From the NCBI GenBank assembly GCA_011947345.1, contig JAAVTG010000203.1, positions 1-64,000 of the forward strand: 64,000 nucleotides of DNA, given 5' to 3'. The translations under genes and the position numbers were made by a program. Under the pieces are notes generated by a model, which was not told the origin of the DNA, ran no database searches, and saw nothing but the letters and a program-made list of their open reading frames with translations. Every line of letters starts with the position of its first letter. The stretch's first letter is position 1. Shown here piece after piece: positions 11,641 through 22,696 of the stretch. Source of the stretch: Phytophthora quininea (lineage: Eukaryota; Oomycota; Peronosporomycetes; Peronosporales; Peronosporaceae).

Positions 11641-12709
11641 AACATATCTAGTTAAATTCGATACCGTAACGGAATTATTCGACAACATGATGCTTGGCGA
11701 GAGAGAATTCGATCGTTTCTGAGATGGTCACAAGATGATTACCGAGTGTGATGAAACTGTTCACGTTCATAACATACAAAGTCTCCGCAGAGACTACGAC
11801 GTACATGGTGATACTCGCAGGACGTATGGTATTTTTGGCTGAAGCACATACTTGAATTAAGTGTTATATATTCCAAGAAGGAGGTGGTTTCGCAGCTTGT
11901 CCGTAACACCTGTAGGTGCAGGCACTTTTCACGGGTCGGTGTTCCCCTGAACATCTGTTTCCTAAAGTAACTATCAGCTCCAGGTCGCCGGATAGTACAC
12001 TTCCTTAACGGATCTACAATACAATGCCACCGTTGTCAGCATCAGTGTTTCTGCCAGAGGTCCTCGCAGCAGACGAGTACATTCAATACTACTCTTCTTT
12101 CCACGTCGCTAGCGGCTCTAGCGGCCTCCGCGTATCACGTGTACTACGAGTCGACGTTGGTAGTGAATTTCCTGTAAACCTCGACACAAAGGTCGTTTTA
12201 CCTGTAACATGATTGATCGAGCGCTGTGCTGATGCAGACAACGTTCAGTATGACGTTAATTCCTTAGCTTCCTTCGTGGTGTTCGTCAAGATATAAAAAA
12301 ATTGTTTCACTTCGTAGAACGCACGAGGCGGGTTCAGCGATGACCACAGAGGGACGAGGCAACATACTTTCCGGAAGGCACTGAAGTGAATCTGCTTGTG
12401 ATTGATGATGATTAGTCCAGTAGATAGGTAGGCGAAAACTATAACCAAATTTACCGCTACTGACAAGATAACACGAAAAATATACGACATTATTCTGATA
12501 CTACTTAAAGCGTTTTCAGCGTGTACGTTAGGGCCTGCAACTTGTGTGAGCTCGTACTGAGATGGTAGTCGCCGAGTCCTCCTATCTCCCTGTTCCACGT
12601 TTTCTTTGACGTCGTTGGTCAGACCGGTGTTCCGAACGCCGGTATGCAAAGGTGCCAGGCTTTAGAGCTCGCGGTGGACGAGATGCGGAGCTACACCACG
12701 CATAACTCA
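11641..12709. other. Intergenic repeat debris, no supported gene
   Basis: Only short open frames are present. The longest (12245-12649, minus, 134 codons) contains a hydrophobic stretch (VILSVAVNLVIVFAYLSTGL) that could be a membrane segment, but nothing else supports a gene. Confidence 0.4.
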
Positions 12710-13009
12710 TCAATGTGCACGACAATATCGCGGCAAAAGCATTCTACTACTGATTTGATGTGCGCATGGCATGCCGTAAGTGTGGCTGTACACTCCTGTG
12801 CATGGACGGATTAACCGATCTGTCGATAGTCGAATGTTGTCGGCTTGAATTAAGGCGTGTGGTGTGATGACTCTGGAAATGACTTCGAACAGGGGTCGCC
12901 GCAGTCGGTTTAATTGTATTGTTTCTTCTCTTGCTTTTGTTTGCCCAATATTTATCGACAGGTTGTTAACACCAATGTCGAAGTCGCAACTGTACCGTGA
13001 GTAGATCAC
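12710..13009 (-). pseudogene. SWIM-like zinc-finger fragment of a transposase
   Basis: The frame ends with CTGVYSHTYGMPCAHQI, which fits the CxC(x)nCxH SWIM finger found in MULE/FAR1-type transposases (usual form C..C or CT.....GLPCAH). It is preceded by a helix-rich stretch. It may be the C-terminal part of a second MULE copy, separate from the relic at 10.4-11.6 kb. No further domain is visible. Confidence 0.45.
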
Positions 13010-13044
13010 CGTTGCTCTTCCCCAACCATTGCTTCTTCGTGGCT

Positions 13045-16000
13045 AGAGCTGTCAACTGGGACTGTGCCAAGCGTCAGATAAACTGTGTTTGACCAACTGG
13101 TTATTTTAAGAACTGGGCGAGCTGTGAACAACTGGGGCTAGCTAGTCCAAGCGAATCTTTGCGATCTTCTCGTGGAAGTACTCGAGTCGCGAGCGCAGCT
13201 TGTCGTGCCGGTCTTACGCTTCACACTACAAGTATTGTGGTGCGGTTTACGGTGCTTCAGGTATGGACTCGAGTCATGAGGCCACGGCATTTCTCTCACC
13301 AACAATTGACCCCGACGGCCCTGGCGCACAGCCACTGCATTACAAGATGAAACCCCAGCGTGACCCGGAGTATCGGCAATTCATTGATCTTGTTGCAAAA
13401 TGCAAGTATGGTGATGTTCCTTAAAGACAACACGCAGTACAGGTGTGGTGCGCGGTATGCAACAAGAGCATCTACTGCCAGAAAAGTGAGACCAGCGACG
13501 TAAGGAAGCATATGCTGGCGCAGCATTCTGTCGCACTGTTGCAGTACATCACAAAAGTGACAGAAGAGAAGCAAGCTGCGGTTAAATGCCCCCTCAACAC
13601 TGACTTTCAGAGTGTACAGCGCCACCAAGCAAAAGGTCAAGGAGAAAAATCAATAGACCAGCAAGCCCACGCGAACTTACTCTTTGCGAAATGGATTGCT
13701 ATCAATTTACGTCCAGTGGCCATCGTTGAAGACAAAGGCGTTCAAGAATACACATTTCGTAACTGGAGAGATTGGTGGCTGGGAGCTGAAAATTCCATCG
13801 CGAACACAAGTTCGTGGCGATTTGGTTAATGAACTTCGTGAACAGCTTAAAGACCGTCTCGAACGTGAGCGTCGCTACTATTCACTAAGCGTCAGCAAGA
13901 TGCGCAGTGTTTCTAAGCGCACTACAGGCGAGTAAACTTCAAAGAAATCAATACCATATATCTGCATGAAGCCCTAGACGTTCGATCTTTATAGGTCAGG
14001 CATCCTGGAAGCACCCGAAGAGCACATCCAACCCGCCGACGGGTACACAAGGTGAGCACACTTCAGCATCCCCACGGATATCGGAGTACCCCTCCGTTAG
14101 TCGGTGTCTGGGCGTAGTGGAAGCGGATTTCGGAAAATCCCGCTACACCACATTTGGACCGACTGACCGAGCACAGCGCAGTTATATGGCTCTTACAATA
14201 CACTACGTTGATAGCAACTTCTACCCGTTTAATTAGAGACTGGAAGCGCTATCATCCCCAGGAAACCACGCCGGTGAAGCCATTGCTGCTGCTGTAAAAC
14301 TACAGTAACGAATTGGGTTTTAGACCGCCAATTTTGCACAAAGTTCTACGGGATGGAAGTTCAAATGGAGTCTCAGCGTTGGATCTTGTGAGCATTCCTA
14401 TGTGTCGTATTTCGAGCATTCTTTACGCCTGGTTGTAGGCGGTGCGTTGCTCAAGAAGAAGAGGAGAAGAAGACGTTGACGAAAACTAAGACGACAATGC
14501 AGAAACAATCGAAGAAGCAAGTAACGGAATCTCAAACAACTGCCGCAACTTCTAGTGCTGTTGCTGATACTTCAGCTATCAACGCTAATACCATCAACAT
14601 TCCACTGGCAGCCGCTACGTCACCACTCGCCCCCGCTTTTCATACTTTTGGTTTAACAGAACGGACTGAAAACGGCGATACCGATGCAAAATCAAGTGCC
14701 AACGGGGCTGCAAACACGAATGCAGGAGAAAATGTTGCTGATAACGTTGATTCTGTGTCTGGTAATGACTGTGACGACGATGACAATGATGTGGCGATGA
14801 CGTGCGAAGAAGATTTCGTAAGTGAAAGTAAAGATGTTTGTGCTCCAATTGTACAGCTTCGTGAAAAAGCATGCGATGAGATTGATGCTTATTTAATGGA
14901 AGCTAAAAACAAGACGATCAAGTGAACGCTGATGCTCTTGAGAATATGCGCGCTACAGTCTGAGTGTTTGGAAAGCTGGCATTGCACTTTCACCATCGCG
15001 ACTGAAAGTTATCCACAATGTTCCCACACCAATAGCGAGTTGAAATTGATTCTTGATTACCCAACTGATGGAGCAGCTGCCACGCAATGCTGCCAAAATT
15101 TCTGGATCTTCATGACGCTATGGAGCACTCCTTTTCCTACCTTGAAGAGCCTGCCGGTCGGAAGGAATTTAGTGACGTCAAGTTATCCCGACCAAAAATG
15201 GAAGAGTGGTTAGCAATTAAATTCCTGCGGCGGCGTTTGTTAGCACCATTCGCATGCGCATCCCAGCTACTTTGTGGTCAAAACTATCCAACACTTGCCT
15301 GTGCTCTTCCCTGCCTTCGCCATATCTACAACTCTTTGCGCAATGAAAAATTTAAGAAAGAGAAACGTGGTGCCGGGAGAGCGCACTTTGTTAAAGAGAC
15401 GATTAAGCGCATGCACTGCGTATAAAAGGCTTTGCTTGCATTACTCAAATTACGATTTGATACATCTAGCGGCGAATTGCTTTGGGTAACGCTGTTAGAC
15501 CCTTTGTACGCCAAGCTCAGCCACTTGACCGCAGATGAGAGAACGACAGCGCACATTGAGGTGGTGAACGTAGCGTGTGATCTTACCATATTGGAAAATA
15601 ATGAGCTGATTACCCTCAAACCAACTCCGCATCAAACCCCGTCTCGCTTTTCAAACCCCTTAAGCGGGCATGAACAACATGATGGATTTTTTCGCGGTGC
15701 AGATTACGATTTACATAACCAGCGAGATCACTAAAACGAATCATCCGGGAAAGTAAAGATTCAAAGTGATTTGTACGGGTATAGTAGTCACGCTTCAGAT
15801 ATCAAAAAGTCTGGCACGACAAGCTACGCATGGTAGCGTTCCAACCAAAGTATTTTCTTAATATTGCTCCATTGGCACGAAAAATGCTAGACTGCGTTGC
15901 CACATCAGTGCCGTCCGAGTGTGCCTTCTCAACAGGAGGACATTTGATCACTGTAAAACGATACCTGGTCAAATCAGAACTCGATCGGGATATTGTGTTT

Positions 16001-16380
16001 ATCGCTGAAAACTACAAGTCCAGGGCTGACCCGAACGCCATCTGAACTGGGTCACACGTGCAAGTACCGATGGTGCAATTGATTACAGGAGTTTCAAGCC
16101 TCCTCGTTCAGAATTTACATTCAACGGCCTCCTCAAAATACTTTTCTGTTCGTCTTTTGTTGTATTCCTTTCGTCTTCACCTTGACCATATTTCACACAT
16201 ATTATATTATAAGCCTCTCTACTAGCATCTTGGTAGATCCAGTTCGTGACTCAGTGGCTGCCGAGATTGACAATCGCCAAGCACGGTGTCTGATATGTGC
16301 TTGTAAACCAAGCCAAAACAAAACGAATCGTATATATTCGTCTGGCCCAGTTGGTCCCCAGTTACCCCCAGTTGGAAATA
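13045..16380 (+). mobile_element. Degenerate hAT-family DNA transposon with subterminal repeats
   Basis: The element is defined by a hAT coding relic inside (13330-16045) and by clusters of the same short word at both ends in opposite orientation. On the left, CAACTGGG-like words occur at 13053-13060, 13093-13100, 13111-13118 and 13129-13137. On the right, the reverse complement CCCAGTT(GG) occurs at 16346-16354, 16356-16363 and 16365-16375. Such repeated subterminal words are typical transposase-binding sites of hAT elements. Exact terminal inverted repeats and an 8-bp target duplication were not resolved by eye, so the outer limits are approximate. Confidence 0.65.
13330..16045 (+). pseudogene. 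hAT transposase relic (BED finger to dimerisation domain)
   Basis: In order, the plus strand shows QFIDLVAKCKYGDVP, a BED zinc finger (VWCAVCNKSIYCQ, then DVRKHMLAQHS, 13443-13540) and LLFAKWIAINLRPVAIVEDK (13670-13735). A Thr/Ala-rich linker with an acidic stretch follows (14476-14925), then DLHDAMEHSFSYLEEPAG (about 15110-15165). The C-terminal hAT dimerisation region (15830-16045) has FLNIAPLARKMLDCVATSVP followed by SECAFSTGGHLITVKR. Stops and frame shifts occur throughout (for example around 13425, 13940-14470, 15425 and 15735), so it is inactive. The motif order and spacing match an autonomous hAT transposase. Confidence 0.7.
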
Positions 16381-18883
16381 CTGAGTTTGACGCCTAACCT
16401 CGTTTCGACCATTTATTTTTGATGTCGACAGCTTTTATCTTGGCATGATAGCCATCACCTCGAGAAGTTGCTACCAAGCAAAAGTGCGCAATACTTGACG
16501 TCCAACAGAGTACAATACGCCGTTTCCAGAAATTAACCAAACACCATCACTATTTGATGATGCACAGAAATTACAAAACCGGGGGCACTTCGCGGTATGC
16601 ACAATACTACGAGGAGCTCAGTGCAGCGATGTGTATTCAAGTATCGCTCTCCTCTACTACTAGTCCCAACAAGCGGTGGTGGTCTACGGACGTTTCAGAA
16701 TTCGTTCAATTGCGTGGAGAACGAGAATGGGACAGCCCCCCTACTGCACCATTCACCAAGTTTCTTTGGGAGCATCGCACCAGTGTTTGAATCTACTGTC
16801 TTTGTCACATTTTCAGGAAAGCAGCGTTATGGCAATTGGATTCCTATACCACGCCCATGTCAGGTCTGGATTCAACAGTAGCTTTAGCACTTGTGAGCAG
16901 ATCATCCCAAAGTGTTAAACTCCGTCAGCTGAATTAGAACGATCAGCAACTCACTAGTGCGTGCTAAATTGAGCACTTCACGACCTACGGCGTCTTGCAC
17001 AAGGGCATCAAAAATCTTGTTCACACCCCCATAAACGTGATGTCCCTAGAAGGACTAGTTTGTTGGCTCCTCAATTGGGTCATCGTGGTCGCCGGTATTT
17101 TAATCTGCAAGATGTTCTAGTTGGCGATTGACATCAAACCCTGGCTCATCCAGCACAGTCCGGTGGGCGACGAATTCATCCTCCTCAAGGCCTTGTTGGG
17201 GTCACTGGATTTGCTGCCGTATGGTGTGTTAGCTGCACATCAATCGCGTGGGTCGCAGAAACAATACTTCCAGCAGCAGTTCTTGAGTTAACCGGTCGTG
17301 GAATTTTAAAAATGTTGACACATATTTGCGACGAAGGATGTTTCAATCCGCTTGTCAATCCGTTGGAGAGAATTATTTCGTCACTGCTGGTACACGATTC
17401 CCACAACATCAGAATTGTATGCTACTGTTCGCTTACGCAGGCCTGGTATTCATCAAAAGCCCGACTGACCATCGACTACGGACCCCTCAACTCTGTCACC
17501 GTTCCAATGGTGGAATTGCTTTGGCTGTGATCGTCCGAGATGTTTCGACTTATGAAACCTAAATTAACTGTACATTTTTAAACATATTTTTCAATTTGGA
17601 TCATGCTCTCCTTGGAGCGGTAACGATGTATGAATTCGTACCATGAGGTATGTTGTTTCACCCACAAGACGTACCCAAGTTGTATTGTTTAGTTCCGCAG
17701 TCAATTCATGATTGGAATGTCAACATGACACAATAAACGCGTTTGCACGAATGTTCTCTGCAGCAAATAGACTGATGAGTTGCCAGTATCAGAGAGTGAC
17801 GTGGTGTGGCTCTCCATATTGCACGCCAATCAGCTTTTGCTGGGCTCAAAGCGGATTCTGACTCTGCAGTATCAAAGTCGCCTGTTGCTGCGAATAACGC
17901 AATTTTGTACGGAGCCCTGATTGAGGAGTCCAACAGTGACGAGGATGCACCTGGAGCTGAGCCCGAATTTCTTGTGACATGTGAGCACAATTCCAGCTAC
18001 TGAGGACTTTTTGTGATGCCGATGGTGCCGAGAAAGAACTTCAAGCTCACGCTCGAGGAAATATCTCGTTGACATCCACACCTCATAAACCCTCGAACTT
18101 CACCCGCCTATCAACCACCAGAATTGCTACAAGGCAGATATCCCATGGGACTACAGCAACATGTGTAATATAAATCGGCTGCTACATGTTTGGGGTAAAG
18201 TGCTACACCGCTGTTATATGTCAGAGTGGAAGTGTACGCCACTCCAGGTGAGTTGGGTCTAGATGGAGCTTCGTGCCAAGCCTTCACTTCACCCGATACG
18301 GAATCGGGTCGACGAGTATAAACCTTCGAGTTCCACATAGCATTATTCAAAATGGAGTACCAAGCGTGGTGGAGCTTTCGACGCAGGGACCTGTTTCATG
18401 AATGCGCTTTGCTATACGTTCTTGGCACCCCATATCTTGCAATCATGGAAATATGGGATGTTTTAAGACACGCGAGTAGGAGGGTACCAGGTGCGGGGTT
18501 CCACGTGAAGACGCAACGTATTTCTTCACACCTTTTCAACATGATAATATTTACGATACCTTACAGCAGGAAAAATCTTTTGGGACCGCTGTCCAGTGTC
18601 GCTTCACTCGAGAAAGTTTGCTAATATCTGGCAGCTGGAGCTTATCTTATCTTATGAGTGTGCCAATGATTACAATTGTCACTGCTTCGTAGGATACATC
18701 CGATTTTGCCCTAGCCAAGCTACCGCAGTTTTGGCCAGACAGGGCTTGCCCTTACAGTATTTAATCAGCCGATAGCGTTTTTTTTTTTTCATGCATTTTA
18801 CAAGTAGCGTGTGCAAAGTGCAAAGTACAAAATGCCTCGTCTCTGCTTCAGCTTTGTAGTTAGTTTGAATCTGTTCATCATCA
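16381..18883. other. Gene-poor stretch with unidentified ORF debris
   Basis: No protein family is recognisable. Longer open pieces are at 16554-16918 (plus), 17312-17562 (plus) and 17806-18003 (plus; acidic, EESNSDEDAPGAEPEF). The last resembles the acidic N-terminal arm of some transposases, but that is a weak guess. A homopolymer T11 run lies just after 18778. Confidence 0.4.
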
Positions 18884-20968
18884 ATGGAACTGCTAGCCCC
18901 TCCTCTGCTCTCTCAAGTGCTAGCGTTTGCCATCCCCGCCGACGATTCCTGCGATGGATACAAGGAGGAGCTCTACCCAAGCAAGCGTAAGCTCCCTGTC
19001 GACGCGTTGGTTCGCCTCTCCTCAGTCTGCAAGAAGTGGCTGACCGCCATCCACCACCTCAGCTCTCGTCAAGCCTTATCGACTCTCACGCTCCGGTTCT
19101 CCATCGGTTCTCGGTCGGAGTTGCTACGTAATCGTCACAGAGCAATTCAGAGCGGAAATCAAGTACTGGACCTGCGTGTTTGCTTTGGGATGCTCACGAC
19201 AGGAATTGGTTACAACGAAAGCAACACCAAAGCTCTTTCGGTGCAGAGAGCGCAGTCGTTCCAGCTTGACAAGGTGGAGCTTGGCTGGGGTGCTATTTTG
19301 TGCCACTTGCACAATCTAAAGAGACTGGATCTGTCGTTGATGCCACTGGGGAGTCCTCACGTCAAGAAGTTGGTGGAAGCTGCAGCCAAGTACTGTGCCC
19401 ATCTGGAAGCGTTGGTTCTGCCCGGACAGCACTGGCCAAAGGACAAAAGGCAGCGACCGGATGCTGTTCAAGTGGAACCGGTCCTTGAGGCAGCCTATGA
19501 AGGGATGAAGAGATGGCGCAGTGGATTGAAGCAGCTGACGGTGCCCACGGTAAACAGCGCGTTCAACTTGGGGATGAGCTCCAAGTTCATTGCAAACGTG
19601 GTCAAGTACTGCCCTAACGTTGAGTATCTGGATGGATACCAGCAGTCTCTGTGTGAAAGGTACTGTCTTACATGCCGACAGTTCTGGCTGGTGACTGTGC
19701 AGCAGTGGGAAGAGTTTAACGCCGCCTGTACGGACTTGAAGGAGTTCAATTGGGTGGTCGTTCCCTTCGGCGATCCGTTCTTCAGAGTGTTTGGTGAGCA
19801 CGTAAAACCTCAGCTGAAAGCGCTGACGTTTGAAGTGAATATGTTGTGGGACTGGGACACCTACAGCGCTTACAACGACGAAGGTCCAAGGTCTTTTGGA
19901 GTGTCGTCTGAACATCCAGGGTACGGAACCAAGGCGACTAACCCTAGCTGCGCTTTGAAAGGATGTCCTAAGCTGGAGAAGCTGGTGGTGAATCTGTATC
20001 ATCCTTACCGGTATCCTCAAAGCGAGGGCTATCTCGATCCCCAAGACATTTACCGAGACTATTTCCCACGAGAGGAGGTGCTCAATATCAACATTTTCGG
20101 CGACAGGTTTTGCGAAGCTATCGTCACTGACTGTCCGAATGTGAATCACTTTGAAATCACCGAGATTGCAGACCGGTTTAGCTACCGTTTGTGGCCCATT
20201 GAGACCTTCACGGACGCTGGTCTGGCATCTCTAGCAAAACTTCAATTTCTCGCGACGCTGAGACTTCGTGGAATCCATTGTACGGGTAACGGACTCTTCC
20301 AGTTCCTCAATGGTTTATCTGATGACTTCCTGGGGCAACGCTTGTTCGAGCTGCACTTAGATGGTGGCTCCGAGAAGTACGGGAAGGACTTTTACAGTTC
20401 GCTAATGGAACTGATGGAATCATTTGACACGGCAAAGCCAGAGGAATTGCAGTGCATCAATCACAAGTTTGTGCTTCGTGTGACCAACACGTGGCTGTGT
20501 GAGGTGAATGCTCGATGGAGTCGTGAATACGTGCGTAAACTCATGCGCATCGTGAAGCGCGTCAAGAAGCAGCACCCATCGCTGCGTGTGCGGATTGTGA
20601 CCGTACAGGGCAGTCCGGAGGGGTTTCACGGGATCGTCGAGTTCGGGGTGTACACGGCAAGCGCCGAACCTCCGGCCTGGTATTGCTGGGACAAGGACCA
20701 AAGCTGTCGAATCGTGACTTTCGTCAACCGCGACTACGCGGCTCCACAACGTTGGGAATTCAAGGCGATGCAGCAAATGGATCGCTGGGCGGAAGGCGAT
20801 TCTTGTTGTGACGACCAGTACTTGTACTGCCAAGGCATGGAAAACGCCGCCAACTATTTCAGTCGAGACGTCACTCAAGACGACATTAATGGTCGAGGCT
20901 GGCTCAGTGACGACCCCGATTTCGTTCCTTACTCTCCTGCTTGCTACGACGTCGACGCGATGGACTAG
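18884..20968 (+). CDS. F-box-like, leucine-rich-repeat protein
   Basis: An uninterrupted single-exon ORF encodes 694 residues. Near the N-terminus, LPVDALVRLSSVCKKWLTAI (about residues 37-56) fits the second half of an F-box, the Skp1-binding module of SCF ubiquitin ligases. The rest has irregular leucine-rich segments: LKRLDLSLMPLGSPHVKKLV, CAHLEALVLPGQ, CPKLEKLVVNLYHP, CPNVNHFEITEIADR and LATLRLRGIHCTGNGLFQF. These would form the substrate-recognition face. There is no signal peptide or membrane segment, so a cytosolic or nuclear role is likely. It is one of the few long genes here with no frame break. The F-box call rests on motif appearance; the substrate is unknown. Confidence 0.65.
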   Translation: MELLAPPLLSQVLAFAIPADDSCDGYKEELYPSKRKLPVDALVRLSSVCKKWLTAIHHLSSRQALSTLTLRFSIGSRSELLRNRHRAIQSGNQVLDLRVCFGMLTTGIGYNESNTKALSVQRAQSFQLDKVELGWGAILCHLHNLKRLDLSLMPLGSPHVKKLVEAAAKYCAHLEALVLPGQHWPKDKRQRPDAVQVEPVLEAAYEGMKRWRSGLKQLTVPTVNSAFNLGMSSKFIANVVKYCPNVEYLDGYQQSLCERYCLTCRQFWLVTVQQWEEFNAACTDLKEFNWVVVPFGDPFFRVFGEHVKPQLKALTFEVNMLWDWDTYSAYNDEGPRSFGVSSEHPGYGTKATNPSCALKGCPKLEKLVVNLYHPYRYPQSEGYLDPQDIYRDYFPREEVLNINIFGDRFCEAIVTDCPNVNHFEITEIADRFSYRLWPIETFTDAGLASLAKLQFLATLRLRGIHCTGNGLFQFLNGLSDDFLGQRLFELHLDGGSEKYGKDFYSSLMELMESFDTAKPEELQCINHKFVLRVTNTWLCEVNARWSREYVRKLMRIVKRVKKQHPSLRVRIVTVQGSPEGFHGIVEFGVYTASAEPPAWYCWDKDQSCRIVTFVNRDYAAPQRWEFKAMQQMDRWAEGDSCCDDQYLYCQGMENAANYFSRDVTQDDINGRGWLSDDPDFVPYSPACYDVDAMD

Positions 20969-21065
20969 AGCATTTTTGTACTTGTTGAAATGGGGATACG
21001 ATTTTGTCGGGCTCGATTAAAATAACTTCTTTCGGCAAGACAACCGACCAACGCGGCCTGGAGCG

Positions 21066-22687
21066 ATGTTTGATGGAGATGATGGCGATCCGAGTAGCGA
21101 CGAAGATCTTACAGAGGTACTGGAAAGCTGTACGCGAAAACTAGGAGAACTTTGTGGTGGGCTCGACGTGGAGCAACTCGAGGGAGGAAATTGTAAAGAA
21201 ATGAACTCGGACACGATTTCGTCGCTTGAGGAAGTTAGTGATGAGTGCGCCGCTCTTCTTGCTTGTCTTGAGTCTACAGAACCCAGGTACGTTGTAGGAT
21301 TTATCATCAATGTACTTTTTGAGGCTGACTGCTTTGTAACAGCACGTACGAGCTTTGGGAGGATGACAGTACATCTGAATTTTCATACGCTACGTTTGAC
21401 GAGCAAGGCGAATCGCAAGAGCAGGTAGCTATTCCTTTGCACATACGGATGTTCCAGTTGACTAAGAACTTTTGGCTTTGATGGCAGGAACATGAACTGG
21501 CGTCGCCTTGTCAAGCAGATCTCACACACGATCTTGATGAATTTGCAGACGAACTACAGGAATTAATGTCGAGACTTGGTGACGAACACGACGGTGCAGA
21601 TTATATCGAAGAAATTCCGCTGCCTTCGTCTTCTGGAGAATCGGGAAATGAAGAGAGGAAATCAGTCGATCAGGACAACTTCCATAGAGAAGAAAATAGT
21701 AGTAAAAATCGTGCTTTTAAGGTGGAAACAATATCGTTCGAGCACAAGGCCGCCTACAGCAAGCGAACAGAACAAGCTGTAGCAGTGCATGTGAAGAGGC
21801 AACTGCTGAGGCGGAGTGGCTCCAGAGTACGATCTTCAGCCTCAAAGGCATCAGTTCATCGTCGATCAGAGACACATACACAATGTGTTGCCAATGTCAA
21901 AATCGTGTGGTCAAATTTCCAAAGCTCGAGTTTCCAACGACATGTCAAGCGTCAGCAACATGCAAGATTCCGCGTCAAGCAAGCCCAAACTGCTTTAAAC
22001 GAGCTAGAGGCCTCACGCTTCCAGGGAACTGGAAAGAAACCGTCCAAGACGAGTGAAATGCGAGACCCTACACCATCGTCAGCACCGTCGAAGCCACTCG
22101 TCTCGGAATCAATCCACAGATCGTACCTCGACCAGTTCAGATCAACGTCACGACCTTCATCAAGTGACAATACGCCAAAGTTCCTCTGTGCGGTGTATCT
22201 CCACGGTCTTCGACGTTTAGGAACGACGTACATCACCTTCAACTCGCTTGAGCAGCTGCAGCAGCGTGTTTGTGCAAGGTTTGCCATCAGTGAAGTCGTG
22301 GGATTCTATCGAGAGGTCAACGACGGCAACTTTCCTGCTGCTGGCAATCGAGGTCAGTACCAGAAGCGTCTACAACGAATTTCGACATTGGAGCAGGTGA
22401 ACGACGGCGACACGATCTGCGTGACTCAAAACGCCTACGAGGACATGACAATTCTCTGCGGATGGATCAAACGACGGCAACGCATTGTCCACGCTTTCGA
22501 ACACCACGTTCAACAAGCTCCAGTAACAAGATCAAATTCTACAGACACGACACCACCCAAGAAGAGAATGAACAGCAATGGCGCCACCAAACCACAGGTA
22601 TGGGACTCAAACGGACGCAGACTCGGTGTCAAATCGCAGCTCTCCATTTTATCTGACGAGTTATGGGAAAGCAACGCACAGTCGTAA
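21066..22687 (+). CDS. Acidic coiled-coil protein with a doublecortin-like C-terminal fold
   Basis: Three exons (21066-21286, 21343-21424, 21488-22687) join in frame across GT-AG introns of 56 and 63 nt to give 500 residues. The N-terminal 170 residues are acidic (MFDGDDGDPSSDEDLTEVLE, STYELWEDDSTSEFSYATFD). A basic Arg/Gln-rich middle follows. Residues near 320-420 (FLCAVYLHGLRRLGTTYITF, NSLEQLQQRVCARFAISEV, RISTLEQVNDGDTICVTQNA) have the beta-grasp rhythm of a doublecortin domain, which binds tubulin. That call is tentative; a ubiquitin-like fold is the alternative. It is tail-to-tail with the next gene, whose stop is only 9 nt away. No frame break is seen. Confidence 0.6.
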
Positions 22688-22696
22688 CATGACAAT

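Noticed and set aside
19316..20149. Minus-strand 277-codon ORF
   Set aside because: Antisense to the intact F-box/LRR gene; no recognisable motif.
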